DNA from: Stenotrophobium rhamnosiphilum
Lineage (GTDB): Bacteria > Pseudomonadota > Gammaproteobacteria > Nevskiales > Nevskiaceae
NCBI RefSeq assembly: GCF_003052265.1
Contig: NZ_QANS01000002.1
Coordinates: forward strand, 726,323-790,322
Direction: 5' to 3'
Length of the DNA: 64,000 bases
Part shown: positions 43,782 through 53,210 of the stretch, piece after piece
How positions within the stretch are numbered: position 1 is the first letter of the stretch
Layout of the letters: the number at the start of each line of letters is the position of its first letter
Made by a program: the position numbers and the translations under genes
The notes under the pieces: generated by a model
The model's input: the letters and a program-made list of their open reading frames with translations, nothing else
Databases searched by the model: none
What the model was told of the DNA's origin: nothing

Positions 43782-46400
43782 TCAAAGTTTGATCCCATGC
43801 TCCCGAGTCGCGCGAAGCAAGGCCGTTCGATTGCCGACATCAAATTTTTCATACAGATTGTGCAAATACCACTTCACGGTTCCTTCGGTGATAAAGCAAC
43901 GCTGCGCGAGCTGGGCATTGCTCAGCCCTTCATTCAGCAAAGCAAGGATTTGCCGCTCACGCTTGTTGAACACAATCGCGAGTGCATTCGGGGCACCGGG
44001 ATTGCTCGGCGTCTCTGACAGCGATATGAGTTGCTTCGCCAGAGAAATCGCCGGTCGGCCTGCCGCACTGCCCAGATTTAGCCATCGCTCGATCATGTCC
44101 ATGACGACTTTCCCTTCGTCCAGAAATGTTCTGAGATAGCCTTCAACGCTGCCAATTTCGAGCGCTTCGCCCAGCGCCTTCATTGACGCCTTATCGTTGC
44201 AGCACAGATCCTCTGCAAGTGCCAACAAAAGGAGCGCTTCGCATAGCCGGTTCTGACGCTCCTGAATTCGCAGACAAGCGATGAGATCAATGATGATTCC
44301 ACGCGCCAAACTACCCTCGCCGTCAGCAATCGCAATGCGAGCGTTCAACAGCTGCCTGGTCGTCTTCGAAAAACAACCTTCGTTGATTGACTGCAATAGC
44401 GGCTTGGCTTGGTTCGGCGCGCCACTTCTAATTAACAACAGCACGCGTTCAACCCGAAGCGTTGAATAAAGCCGCTGAAAATCGCGCTGCTGTGCAATCA
44501 GTTCGCCTTCAGAAAGCATGTCCAATGCCGTGCCATAGTCGCCGTTAGCAACACGCTCTCTCACCGCTGCTGCGTATCCCACGTTAACCGCATCGACCGC
44601 ACCTTGATCCGACAATAAGGGCAATGCCTCGGCGAGGATCTCTCTCACTCGATCCAACTCATTACGCTCGTAGCGAAGAAATGCTTCCTGGGCTTTCAGC
44701 AGCGTTCTCAAACTGCCAAATCCTTGCGAGCTTGGGCAGCGAAGCAGGCCTGCATCGATCTGAGCAAGCGCCGCGCGGAAACGTCCGGATTGAATCAGCA
44801 CCATCGCACCCACGACATGCGCCCATCCGATGCCGTAACTCGACTGCGCAGTATTGAAACCATAGATCGCATCACGCAGCGCAACTTGTGCACGGTCGAA
44901 CTCTGCCGTGAATTTGAGTCCGAACGCGAACACCGTGGACGCCACACCCATCTCAAAGGAATGGCGGCCTTCGTTGCTCTGTACCCATTGTTGAGCGAGC
45001 GCTCGGCTGGTTGAGAAATCGTCACGCAAGGCGGCGATCACCGCGCGCTGCAAGGGCAATGCATCTCGCAACTTCGAATTGGACGAAAGCTCAATCCGAT
45101 CCAGCCTCGCTTCAGCCACAGAAAATTGACGCTGGAATATGAGGCCCCATGCCGCAATCGAATCAATTTCCGGATCGAGCATCTTTACCGCGCTTTCCCA
45201 TCGCTCGATCAGGTCGAGCAAGGTTTGATGTTGCCCGGTGCGGAATAGGAAATTGAATCCCAGTTGCTTGATCCAATTTCCTGACAGTTCCGCGAGATCA
45301 GGGCCGGCTTCCAAAGCCAAACTGACTGCGGCAGCGGCTTGGCCGTTGTCCCATTTCCACTGGGCAGCGTCGCGCAGAATTTCTGTCTTCGTTCGAAATT
45401 CATGATCAAGAAGAACTCTGGAAGACACTTCTCTGATCAACGCGTGCAAGCAAACAATCGAGGAATCTTCAGGATCACGATTCTGGATCAATCCAAGCGC
45501 GCGGAATCGCAGAATCGCGATCTCTACTTTCGACTCCGGCGGATTGAGTGACATCAGCAGGGAGATCGGCGCGTTTCCGATACAGGACAAGGTCCACAAC
45601 ACTTCCTTGTCATCAGCTGAGAGTGTTTGAATGAATTTCTTGTAAATGAAATCACGCAGAGGCGTTGATCCCGGCGCGTCTCTTGCGATCAACTCATCAT
45701 TGAATTCAATCGGAGCAACCAACGCGATCTGCGTCAGTGCAGGCCAACCTTCTGTCACTCGGTATAGCGAGTCCAGTTGCGAATCATTGAGAACACGGCC
45801 GCGCAGCCAGGAGAGTTCACGTACTTCATCACGCGTCATCGCAAGATCTGTAGCCTGGACCCAAGTGACTTTTCCTTCACCCGCAAGTCGGCCGAGGCCC
45901 AGTTCGATATCGAAGGGTTGCATTGTCAGGCAGATCGACAGTTTGCTGGAGGTCAGCGTCAACAGTCGCTCGAGATAGAGTCGGGCACTACGCTCCGCAA
46001 TCGTATGAACATCATCAAGAACCAAATAGCAGCGTGACTCGGCGCTAGCCAGATGCGTGCAGAGGCTATCGAATCGCTCGGATCGTCCTGCTGCGCCGTC
46101 GATGCCCGCTTCCTCGTTGCGAGGAACATCAGCACCTACGGCTTCGAGAACCTTGTCCAAAAATGCAATCGGATCTCCACACGATTTATCCAAGGACAAC
46201 CAACTGCAACGGCCTTCTTGTCGATGTCGCGACAACCACAACTCGGCGAGTACGCTCTTTCCATATCCAGAGGGTCCTTCAATCACAAAGATCGGCAGGC
46301 CAACATCCAACGCCAACAAGCGCTCGCGATGAACGAGCAGACGCTTTGCCTCTGTTAAAGGGCGCTTTAATGTTCTGTCGAGATTCGGACGAGCTTTCAT
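43782..46400 (-). CDS. LuxR family MalT/AlkS-like ATP-dependent transcriptional activator
   Basis: An 872-residue protein of the large LAL class. The N-terminal ATPase has a Walker A motif GPSGYGKS (42-49) and a Walker B CYLVLDDVH (around 120). A long helical-repeat region follows, and the LuxR-type helix-turn-helix occupies residues about 810-872 (FNKRERQILALLNEGLSNAQ, then FITEGTVKWYLHNLYEKF). Length and layout match AlkS, the alkane-responsive activator, and MalT. Since it directly precedes an AlkT-like gene and AlkB is nearby, an alkane-sensing role is likely. The start has no close ribosome-binding site; AGGAAG is 14 bases upstream. Confidence 0.85.
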   Translation of the reverse strand: MKARPNLDRTLKRPLTEAKRLLVHRERLLALDVGLPIFVIEGPSGYGKSVLAELWLSRHRQEGRCSWLSLDKSCGDPIAFLDKVLEAVGADVPRNEEAGIDGAAGRSERFDSLCTHLASAESRCYLVLDDVHTIAERSARLYLERLLTLTSSKLSICLTMQPFDIELGLGRLAGEGKVTWVQATDLAMTRDEVRELSWLRGRVLNDSQLDSLYRVTEGWPALTQIALVAPIEFNDELIARDAPGSTPLRDFIYKKFIQTLSADDKEVLWTLSCIGNAPISLLMSLNPPESKVEIAILRFRALGLIQNRDPEDSSIVCLHALIREVSSRVLLDHEFRTKTEILRDAAQWKWDNGQAAAAVSLALEAGPDLAELSGNWIKQLGFNFLFRTGQHQTLLDLIERWESAVKMLDPEIDSIAAWGLIFQRQFSVAEARLDRIELSSNSKLRDALPLQRAVIAALRDDFSTSRALAQQWVQSNEGRHSFEMGVASTVFAFGLKFTAEFDRAQVALRDAIYGFNTAQSSYGIGWAHVVGAMVLIQSGRFRAALAQIDAGLLRCPSSQGFGSLRTLLKAQEAFLRYERNELDRVREILAEALPLLSDQGAVDAVNVGYAAAVRERVANGDYGTALDMLSEGELIAQQRDFQRLYSTLRVERVLLLIRSGAPNQAKPLLQSINEGCFSKTTRQLLNARIAIADGEGSLARGIIIDLIACLRIQERQNRLCEALLLLALAEDLCCNDKASMKALGEALEIGSVEGYLRTFLDEGKVVMDMIERWLNLGSAAGRPAISLAKQLISLSETPSNPGAPNALAIVFNKRERQILALLNEGLSNAQLAQRCFITEGTVKWYLHNLYEKFDVGNRTALLRATREHGIKL

Positions 46401-46457
46401 TCTGTTTATGAGCTTCCTGCCACATTAACTAATCTGAAAAGTTTTCCGCTGAGGAAA

Positions 46458-47348
46458 TCATTCTGCTGCCGGGATATCACGCCGACTGAAGATTCCGATC
46501 ATCGGCGTGCCATGCGCACGCATAACGTGCTCAATCCTTCGGTGCAATTGGCGATAGCGATAAAACGGAACGCGAGGAAACAGGTGATGAACGGAGTGCA
46601 AGTCTTGGCCCAGCCAGAACCATTGCATTGGCTGCATCCACACAGGCATTAACAAGCTGTTGGTATTGCGGTAGCGCGCAGTCTCCTCATAAGCATGGTG
46701 AGGTCTGTAGGCAAACCAGTAGGCGGTGAAGAAGGCGCCCGCGAAGTAGCCAGCCACGAGTAGCAGCACACTATATTCACGCGTACAAACGACGAGGAAG
46801 AGCGCGCGCCAGCTCAGCGCAAATGTCACCTCTGCCATAAAGGTTAAGCGCTCACGAAGCGGCGCCGTCTTCCAATAACCATGAAACAAGAATGTGTTTT
46901 GAACCCACAAAAATCCGAGCCCATGCCAAATGAACGCCAGAAACCCGTGACGCATGCCACTGACTACGTAGTCGGGATCCTTGTCGGGCTGATTGGTGTA
47001 TCGGTGGTGAGTGAAATGCTCCACGGTGTGGGTGGAGAACGGCACCATGATCAGCGGCGCAACCAGATATCCGCATAGCTTGTTGAGCCATTGGAGGTGT
47101 TGGCGCCCGCCATGGATATTTCCGTGTGCCGCCTCGTGTAGGGGCGTATAAGACATATACGTCAGTACCGCGTAGGCCAGAATACTGACCCACAAGGGAG
47201 TTACGCCGATTGCGAACATCCACAGATTTGCAACGAATGCGATCAGCACGAACAATGTCAGCGCAACTGTCGGCCAAGCCAGCTCCTCGGTGTATTCTTT
47301 AGATATCGCAATCGCGTCTTTGTTTAACGAACCCAAGTCGTTCTGCAT
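46458..47348 (-). CDS. Fatty acid desaturase/hydroxylase family membrane protein
   Basis: A 296-residue integral membrane protein with the three histidine boxes of the non-heme diiron desaturase fold: HEAAH (71-75), HFTHH (111-115) and HSVHH (around 254). Hydrophobic segments lie before and between them, for example ALTLFVLIAFVANLWMFAIG. Members desaturate or hydroxylate lipids or carotenoids. AGGAG lies nine bases before the start. It is divergent from an AraC gene and upstream of the AlkS-like gene on the same strand, so it is part of the alkane/lipid module; whether it acts on alkanes, fatty acids or carotenoids is unclear. Confidence 0.87.
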   Translation of the reverse strand: MQNDLGSLNKDAIAISKEYTEELAWPTVALTLFVLIAFVANLWMFAIGVTPLWVSILAYAVLTYMSYTPLHEAAHGNIHGGRQHLQWLNKLCGYLVAPLIMVPFSTHTVEHFTHHRYTNQPDKDPDYVVSGMRHGFLAFIWHGLGFLWVQNTFLFHGYWKTAPLRERLTFMAEVTFALSWRALFLVVCTREYSVLLLVAGYFAGAFFTAYWFAYRPHHAYEETARYRNTNSLLMPVWMQPMQWFWLGQDLHSVHHLFPRVPFYRYRQLHRRIEHVMRAHGTPMIGIFSRRDIPAAE

Positions 47349-47480
47349 GGCCCACCACTCCTATTCGAAACAGCACTGCGGACACATTAGACTTACGTCC
47401 AAGCACTTAGCAGAGCATTGGCGGCCTACCGCCCAGCATTTGCGGCCAACCGACTGATTCATCAAACCCGAAGCCAAGGC

Positions 47481-48509
47481 ATGACTACAGAAGCCGTGTT
47501 CCAGCATCCAGTGGCCATTAGTCAAGTGATGGTCAACTTCGCTGCGCGCTATGGCGTTGACACTGCTACCTGTTTGCTCGGCACTGGCATCACGGAAAAC
47601 CAACTACGTGACGCCGACGCTTTGATCGCGCGTGATCAAGAAATGCGCTTGGTCGAAAACCTGATTCTGGCCTTGCCACAGGTGCAAGCACCTGGCTTTG
47701 AACTCGGCCTGCAGTACGACGTCGCTACCTTCGGTATTTTTGGTTTCGTCATGCGTATGAGTCGGAATCTACGAGAAGCGTTTGAAAGTGCTTTACGTTA
47801 TCTGCCGCTGAGTACTGCCTACTGCAAATTTTCAATGCTCTCGAATGAACAAGACTTTGGCCTGATCGTCGATCCGAGCTCAATTCCACAACACCTACGT
47901 CAATTCTTGCTAGAACGTGACATGGCTACTGCGATCAACCTTTTTCATGAATTGGGTCTGCACGGAGTACGCGTGCATCGACTGGAGTTTCAGAGCAAAG
48001 CGCCCAACCATGCTGATCGTATCCGCGAGCTTTGCGAAATTGCGCCGCACTATGGCTGCAGGAACAATGCAATTATTCTGAAGCGCGAAGTCGCCGACGC
48101 AAAAATGCCTATGTACGATGCGCACTTAGTGCGTCTTCTAGAGGAGCAGTGCCGCATTCAACTGGCACGCCGACAGGTATCCGGCGTCACTGGGCAAGTA
48201 CGTCAACTCTTGCTGGGACCACTTGGCTTTGTTTCCTCGCTGGAGGATGTCGCAGAAAAAATGGCGATGGCGCCACGCAGCCTGCGTCGTCGCTTAGATG
48301 AAGAAGGCAACAGTTTTCGCGATCTAGTCGAAGCAGAGCGCAAACAAATTGCGATCCAGTTGTTAGAAGGTACCGAGATGAAACTCGACGAGATGGCACT
48401 GCAACTGGGTTACGGTGACACAGCGAGCTTCACCCGCGCATTCCGCCGATGGTTTGGGTGCCCGCCCAGCGAATATCGAAAATCACTGCGCAATGGATCG
48501 GCCAGCTAA
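47481..48509 (+). CDS. AraC family regulator with arabinose-binding-like N-terminal domain
   Basis: 342 residues from the ATG at 47481; the open frame from a TTG at 47418 is probably not used. The N-terminal domain carries ATFGIFGFVMRMSRNLREAF. The C-terminal DNA-binding domain has FVSSLEDVAEKMAMAPRSLR and LGYGDTASFTRAFRRWFGC. Same subfamily as the regulators at 10816-11829 and 49890-50924. Divergent from the desaturase gene and convergent with AlkB, so it may control either. A stable hairpin follows the gene. Confidence 0.9.
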   Translation: MTTEAVFQHPVAISQVMVNFAARYGVDTATCLLGTGITENQLRDADALIARDQEMRLVENLILALPQVQAPGFELGLQYDVATFGIFGFVMRMSRNLREAFESALRYLPLSTAYCKFSMLSNEQDFGLIVDPSSIPQHLRQFLLERDMATAINLFHELGLHGVRVHRLEFQSKAPNHADRIRELCEIAPHYGCRNNAIILKREVADAKMPMYDAHLVRLLEEQCRIQLARRQVSGVTGQVRQLLLGPLGFVSSLEDVAEKMAMAPRSLRRRLDEEGNSFRDLVEAERKQIAIQLLEGTEMKLDEMALQLGYGDTASFTRAFRRWFGCPPSEYRKSLRNGSAS

Positions 48510-48547
48510 TTGCAGCGCGACAAAGCAATGGCTCAGATACGCCGAAA

Positions 48548-48578
48548 CCTCTCACGCTGAAATCTTCAGCGTGAGAGG
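48548..48578. terminator. Hairpin between convergent AraC and alkB genes
   Basis: A perfect 13-bp stem CCTCTCACGCTGA / TCAGCGTGAGAGG with a five-base loop lies between the two stops. The T-run is weak, but the position fits a shared terminator. Confidence 0.7.
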
Positions 48579-48596
48579 CGAAAACTCTTAAATTTT

Positions 48597-49775
48597 CTAA
48601 GCAGCTTTTTCAACGACCTGCGGACGGTGATATCGCGCCATCAGGGCTTCGCGTTTTTCTGGCTGTAGATTCGCTTTGCTTAAGTCGCCGTTGTAGTGCG
48701 CCACTACGCGGCGATCCATCAACATGAACCACAGTGCTGGAAAGTAAGTAACCGGAACCAATGCGGTGTAACCACTCGGCAACTGCGGTGCTTCTTCAAA
48801 GTGCCGCAGTGACTGATAGCGGCGCGTGCCGTGAGCGTGGTGATCCGAGTGGCGCTGAAGCTGGTAGAGCAGCAGATTGGTGACGGTGTTGTTGCTGTTC
48901 CAGGAGTGACGTGGCTCGCAGCGTTCGTAGCGACCATCGGCTTGCTTCTGACGCATCAGGCCGTAGTGCTCGAGATAGTTCACCGATTCCAACACTGTTG
49001 CACCGTAGAACGCCTGCACTACTAAGAACAGCAATGCGATAGGACCCAGAACCAGACTGATCGCGCCGAAGAAAACCACCGTCATCGACCAAGCCTGCAA
49101 GTTGTGATTCTGCAAGCTCCACACACTCTTGCCTTCACGTTCGAGGCGAACTTTCTCAAGCTCCCATGCGGAGGTGAAGCTGCCGATCATTGTGCGTGGC
49201 AAAAAGCTCCAGAAGGATTCGCCCATACGTGAACTTGCTGGATCTTCTGGCGTAGCAACACGCACATGGTGTCCGCGATTGTGTTCGACAAAGAAGTGAC
49301 CGTAAGCCACCGGTGCCAGCGTGATCTTGGCGAACCAGCGTTCCACGTTTTCTTTCTTGTGGCCGAGTTCATGTGCGGTGTTAATGCCGACGCCATTGAC
49401 CAAACCAACAGTGAAGATCAGCCCGAGCATTTCTGCCCAATTGAGTCCGCCATTGACGGCCATCCATGCGCCAAGAATGGTTGCAATGAATTGCAGCGGT
49501 ATATAAGCGTACGTAACGTAGCGGTAGTAGCGATCTTCTTCCAACTTCGCCACTGCTGATTCAGGCGGGTTGGCTTTGTCATCGCCCACAAAGTAGTCGG
49601 CAAGTGGAACGATGCCGTAAAAGAACATCGGTCCAAACCACCAGAACAGACCCAGTCCGGTGAGGCTGACGAGGCCCCAAGCAATAAAAGGCATTAGCGG
49701 AATCAGCAGGCCCATCGCCCAAAGCGAACGCTTGCCATCCACCCAATCCGTCGATTTGATCGTTGTAGTAGTCAT
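48597..49775 (-). CDS. alkB: Alkane 1-monooxygenase (AlkB)
   Basis: A 392-residue integral membrane protein with all AlkB histidine motifs: HELGHK (135-140), EHNRGHH (164-170), the NYLEHYG signature (266-272) and LQRHSDHHAHGTRRYQ (306-321). It hydroxylates n-alkanes at the terminal carbon with O2, using electrons from rubredoxin. Six hydrophobic helices are present (for example LLIPLMPFIAWGLVSLTGLG). GGAG precedes the ATG. It is divergent from an AraC regulator and close to AlkS- and AlkT-like genes; no rubredoxin gene is seen in the window. Chain-length range cannot be read off. Confidence 0.97.
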   Translation of the reverse strand: MTTTTIKSTDWVDGKRSLWAMGLLIPLMPFIAWGLVSLTGLGLFWWFGPMFFYGIVPLADYFVGDDKANPPESAVAKLEEDRYYRYVTYAYIPLQFIATILGAWMAVNGGLNWAEMLGLIFTVGLVNGVGINTAHELGHKKENVERWFAKITLAPVAYGHFFVEHNRGHHVRVATPEDPASSRMGESFWSFLPRTMIGSFTSAWELEKVRLEREGKSVWSLQNHNLQAWSMTVVFFGAISLVLGPIALLFLVVQAFYGATVLESVNYLEHYGLMRQKQADGRYERCEPRHSWNSNNTVTNLLLYQLQRHSDHHAHGTRRYQSLRHFEEAPQLPSGYTALVPVTYFPALWFMLMDRRVVAHYNGDLSKANLQPEKREALMARYHRPQVVEKAA

Positions 49776-49792
49776 TTGAAGTCTCCAGTCTT

Positions 49793-49809
49793 GGCAGGAG
49801 ATTCCTGCC
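49793..49809. promoter_or_regulatory. Perfect palindrome upstream of alkB
   Basis: GGCAGGA-GAT-TCCTGCC, 17 bases, starts 18 bases before the alkB ATG and lies in the alkB/AraC divergent region. It could be an operator or a hairpin in the alkB leader. Confidence 0.5.
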
Positions 49810-49889
49810 TTTCATTTGGTGAGTTCATATTGGGCGGGGCCGGGACTGGGGACTTGTCTTTTTCCGCAAACGTGTTGTCATATCCCGAC

Positions 49890-50924
49890 ATGAGCAATCT
49901 CTATCTGCCAGCGCGCTACTACGCAATGCTCGGAAATCGACTAACCGAGTTGGGCGTTGATGTGCCCGCGTTGCTGCGCGAGGCACAGATCAAACCGGAA
50001 GCGCTGCTTGCTGCCGATGGCCAACTGACGGCGGAGCAAGTCGACTCCATGGTGAGTCTTGCCGCGCTGCGCACACAGCGCAGTGATCTGGGTTTTGAAC
50101 TCGGTCGCGTTATCAAACTCAGCGCACACGACATTCTTGGCTACGCGATGCTCAGTGCGCCAACCTTGGATGCGGCGCTACGTTTAGTCGCGCGTTACTT
50201 CAGTTTGATCACGCCGACATACCTGATGCAGTACCGCAGTCATGCGACTCACGCGGAGATGAACGTGCGCCCCGCCCTGCCAATCACGGCGCAGGTATTG
50301 GCATTTCATCAAGAGACAATTGCGGTGGCGTACTACGAAACAGTGAAGACGCTGCTTGCAGGCGCGCCCGCATCCTGTTCGATTTATTTGTCGATTGATC
50401 CGCCGCCACACGTTGATCGTTATCGCGAGTTGAGCGCTGCCACTATTCACTTCAGCCAAACCGGATTGCCCGGTGCGCGCATCGTGTTCGACAAAGCGTT
50501 GGTCGATCGACCGCTGGTGATGGCCGATCAAAACACCGTGAAGATGGCTGAAGCGCGTTGCGCAGAGATGCTCAACAACATCGTCAATCGCTCAAGCCTC
50601 AGCGAGTGGACTTACATGATGCTGCGCCAAGCAGCGGATGGTCAGCCGACACTGGAAGAACTCGCCAGCATTCTCAATCTATCGCCGAGAACTCTGGAGC
50701 GAAGATTGTTTTTGCAAGGCAGCAAGTTTCGCGACATCGCCAATAAAGCGCGTCATGAAACGGCGTGTGCGTTGATCAAATCAGGGCGGCTCAATATCAC
50801 GCAGATTGCTTATCACTTGGGCTATACCGACGCGGCTAACTTCACGCGTGCGTTCCGGCGTGAGGCTGGTGTGTCACCGAATGAGTTTCGGCAGAAGCAG
50901 CAGAGCGATAGTAGCCAAACCTAA
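49890..50924 (+). CDS. AraC family regulator, probable activator of alkB
   Basis: 344 residues from the ATG at 49890; a frame from 49776 would start inside the shared promoter. The N-terminal domain reads LSAHDILGYAMLSAPTLDAALR, typical of the AlkR/ArgR-like arabinose-binding-domain group, and the C-terminal domain has TLEELASILNLSPRTLERRL and LGYTDAANFTRAFRREAGVS. AlkR-type AraC regulators activate alkane hydroxylase genes in Acinetobacter; the divergent arrangement with alkB here suggests the same. Confidence 0.9.
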   Translation: MSNLYLPARYYAMLGNRLTELGVDVPALLREAQIKPEALLAADGQLTAEQVDSMVSLAALRTQRSDLGFELGRVIKLSAHDILGYAMLSAPTLDAALRLVARYFSLITPTYLMQYRSHATHAEMNVRPALPITAQVLAFHQETIAVAYYETVKTLLAGAPASCSIYLSIDPPPHVDRYRELSAATIHFSQTGLPGARIVFDKALVDRPLVMADQNTVKMAEARCAEMLNNIVNRSSLSEWTYMMLRQAADGQPTLEELASILNLSPRTLERRLFLQGSKFRDIANKARHETACALIKSGRLNITQIAYHLGYTDAANFTRAFRREAGVSPNEFRQKQQSDSSQT

Positions 50925-50927
50925 ATT

Positions 50928-51011
50928 CGTCATGCCCGCGAAGGCGGGCATCCAGTTGTCTTCTCACTTGCTGAAAGAGCTAAAACTGGATTCCCGCCTT
51001 CGCGGGAATGA
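50928..51011. repeat. Paired palindromic repeat (REP/MITE-like)
   Basis: Two hairpins in opposite arrangement, ATGCCCGC-GAAG-GCGGGCAT (50932-50951) and TTCCCGC-CTTC-GCGGGAA (50991-51008), are joined by about 40 bases that include CATCCAG and CTGGATTC as outer partners. This is a common intergenic element in proteobacteria and it separates the AraC gene from the convergent alcohol dehydrogenase gene. Confidence 0.75.
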
Positions 51012-51022
51012 TATAGGTGCTT

Positions 51023-52183
51023 TTAAATAACCTGCTGTCCAGTTGTCTTCGGATCAATCAAAATCTTCGCGTGCTTCTCAGGATCACCCAGCGCATCAAA
51101 CGCAGCTGCCACACCCGCCAAACCGACGGTGCCAGTGATTAACGGATCAGCGTTAACCTTACCCTCAGCCAACATTTGCAAGGCGTCGCGATATTCCAGT
51201 GGCGTGTAGCCAATCACAAACCGCATGTCGATTTCTTTGTTGATACCCATGCTCGGCTCAATCATGTCGGACTGCATACACACACCGACCACAATCACGC
51301 GCGACATCAGCGGCGCGCCATCCAGAATCGTCTGCAAGATTCCGGGCACACCGACGCATTCAAAAATCACTGGGCGCTTCGGCTGAATGCCCAACGCTTC
51401 AATCAAACGCCAGCTCTGCCACCAAGGCACGGGCAGCTTGCCAAGCTTCTCACGCGTGTCGAGTGCGAGTTCCAGCAACTGCGGCGCGCTGCCGATAAAG
51501 CCGTAGTCCTGCCAATTTTTATAAGGCGAGTTTTCTTTGGGGTCGACCACCACATCTGCACCGCAACGCTTGGCAAGTTCGCGTCGGCCTTTGGAGAAAT
51601 CACTGGCGACCACGGTCTTCACACCCTTGGCCTTGAGCATGCTGATCACGCCAAGACCTACCGGCCCGCAGCCGATAACGATTGCCACATCACCTTTCTT
51701 GATCTCGCTGCGATTGACAGCATGCAGTGCAACCGCCATCGGCTCGGTCAGCGCAGCACGATCAGGGCTGAGACCATTCGGCACCGGCACAATCAAGGTC
51801 TCTTCAACCAGAACCTGTTCGGCGTAAGCGCCGGGAGCAAACGGTGACAGGCCCGTGAGATCGACGTGCTGACCGTTGCGTATAAGCGGCACTGCGCAAA
51901 CCACCGTGCCCGTTTTGATCTTGCGTGAAGTGTTTTGCCCGTGCTCAACAACTTCACCGCAAAACTCATGTCCGAAAACGATTTCGTCGCTGCTGCCGCC
52001 AATACGCTCATAACCCACGCGTTTGGTCAGCGCACGCATATGGTCGCAGTGATGACGCAGATGCAGATCAGAACCACAGATGCCGCAACGAAGAACATTC
52101 AGCAGCACCTGCCCTTTCGCAGGCTGAAGCGCGGCGCGCTCATCCACACGTAATTCTGCATTCTGGCAAACGACGGCTTTCAT
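51023..52183 (-). CDS. Zinc-dependent alcohol dehydrogenase (medium-chain)
   Basis: 386 residues from the ATG at 52183, five bases after AGGAGA; the longer frame overlaps the upstream SDR. The zinc ligands are in LRCGICGSDLHLRHH and GHEFCGEV; the NAD-binding motif is VIGCGPVGLGVISMLKAKGV. The structural-zinc cysteine cluster is missing, as in some threonine dehydrogenase-like members. It oxidises an alcohol with NAD(P)+. It is third in a TetR-SDR-ADH operon and could process alcohols made by AlkB, but that is inference. Confidence 0.9.
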   Translation of the reverse strand: MKAVVCQNAELRVDERAALQPAKGQVLLNVLRCGICGSDLHLRHHCDHMRALTKRVGYERIGGSSDEIVFGHEFCGEVVEHGQNTSRKIKTGTVVCAVPLIRNGQHVDLTGLSPFAPGAYAEQVLVEETLIVPVPNGLSPDRAALTEPMAVALHAVNRSEIKKGDVAIVIGCGPVGLGVISMLKAKGVKTVVASDFSKGRRELAKRCGADVVVDPKENSPYKNWQDYGFIGSAPQLLELALDTREKLGKLPVPWWQSWRLIEALGIQPKRPVIFECVGVPGILQTILDGAPLMSRVIVVGVCMQSDMIEPSMGINKEIDMRFVIGYTPLEYRDALQMLAEGKVNADPLITGTVGLAGVAAAFDALGDPEKHAKILIDPKTTGQQVI

Positions 52184-52208
52184 ACTGTTCTCCTGATGAT
52201 TTCTTACT

Positions 52209-53186
52209 TTATTTCTTTTGGAGCTGGAAATCCGCGGCGATGTCACGCATGCCATCTTCAAGACGGACGCGCGGCTGATAGCCCAGAACGCGCTGAGCCT
52301 TGGCGATCGAGTAACGATTCTTGCGCATCAAGAAGCGCGTTGCCGCAGCGCTGGCGGGGAATCGCGATCCAAACAACCGCCACAAACGCACACTGATCGC
52401 GATCAATGCAAAAACAATCGGCGCTGGCAGCGTCGGAATACTGCGCTTGCCCGCCATCTTTGCAACGTGGCCGAAGAATTCACTACAAGACGTCGCAACA
52501 CCATCGCTAATCGTGAAAGCTTCACCACCGACATTTTTCTCCAACGCGAGAAAAACACCGTCGAGCAGATTATCGACATGGACTTGATTGATCACGCCAC
52601 GCCCGCCATTCGGCAGCATGAATAAACCGCGACGAATCAAATCCAGCGGACGCAGAATCCACGGAACACTGCCACTGCCATAAACGTCTCCGGGGCGAAT
52701 AACGATCACGCGCATACCCAGCGGATTATCGAATTCCATCGCAACGCGTTCGCTACGCAGTTTGGTTTCGTTATAGATATTGGCGGCGCCATCGAATGGA
52801 CCGTCCTCAGAAACATCCTGCGGATAGTCGAAGCCGTAAACCATCACTGACGACAGCTGCACGAACTGACGCACGCCGGCTTTACTTGAAACCGTCGCCA
52901 CAGTGCGTGTGCCTTCAATATTCACCCGCTCATAGAGTTCACGTGGGCCGTCTTCTTCGACGACGGCTGCAGTGTGGAAAACGATATCGGCGCCGTTAAC
53001 GGTGCGGTGTATCGCTTCGCTATCGTTGACGCTACCCACAATAACTTCAGCGCCCACAGCACGAGCACGCTCAGCAGCGACTGGCGAGAGATCGAGTCCA
53101 CGCACCGTCCAGCCAAGCTCGCGTGCGCGCTCTGCCATCCGCAAGCCAATAAACCCACCGATACCTGTAATTGCAATGACCGTCAT
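52209..53186 (-). CDS. NAD-dependent epimerase/dehydratase (3-beta-HSD-like extended SDR)
   Basis: A 325-residue extended SDR. Cofactor motif TGIGGFIGLRMAERA (7-21), active-site Ser in LSSVMVYG and Tyr/Lys in YNETK (around 138). The C-terminal half contains a hydrophobic stretch (PAPIVFALIAISVRLWRLFG) as in 3-beta-hydroxysteroid dehydrogenase-type proteins. The fold suggests oxidation of a hydroxyl group on a sterol-like or sugar-nucleotide substrate. The TetR gene ends 24 bases upstream and the alcohol dehydrogenase gene begins 25 bases downstream. Confidence 0.88.
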   Translation of the reverse strand: MTVIAITGIGGFIGLRMAERARELGWTVRGLDLSPVAAERARAVGAEVIVGSVNDSEAIHRTVNGADIVFHTAAVVEEDGPRELYERVNIEGTRTVATVSSKAGVRQFVQLSSVMVYGFDYPQDVSEDGPFDGAANIYNETKLRSERVAMEFDNPLGMRVIVIRPGDVYGSGSVPWILRPLDLIRRGLFMLPNGGRGVINQVHVDNLLDGVFLALEKNVGGEAFTISDGVATSCSEFFGHVAKMAGKRSIPTLPAPIVFALIAISVRLWRLFGSRFPASAAATRFLMRKNRYSIAKAQRVLGYQPRVRLEDGMRDIAADFQLQKK

Positions 53187-53210
53187 TGTTTTGGGTTCCT
53201 GAAAATACTT

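Noticed and set aside
50928..51011. Possible insertion-sequence ends
   Set aside because: No transposase frame lies between the palindromes and the spacer is about 40 bases; a REP/MITE-like element fits better.
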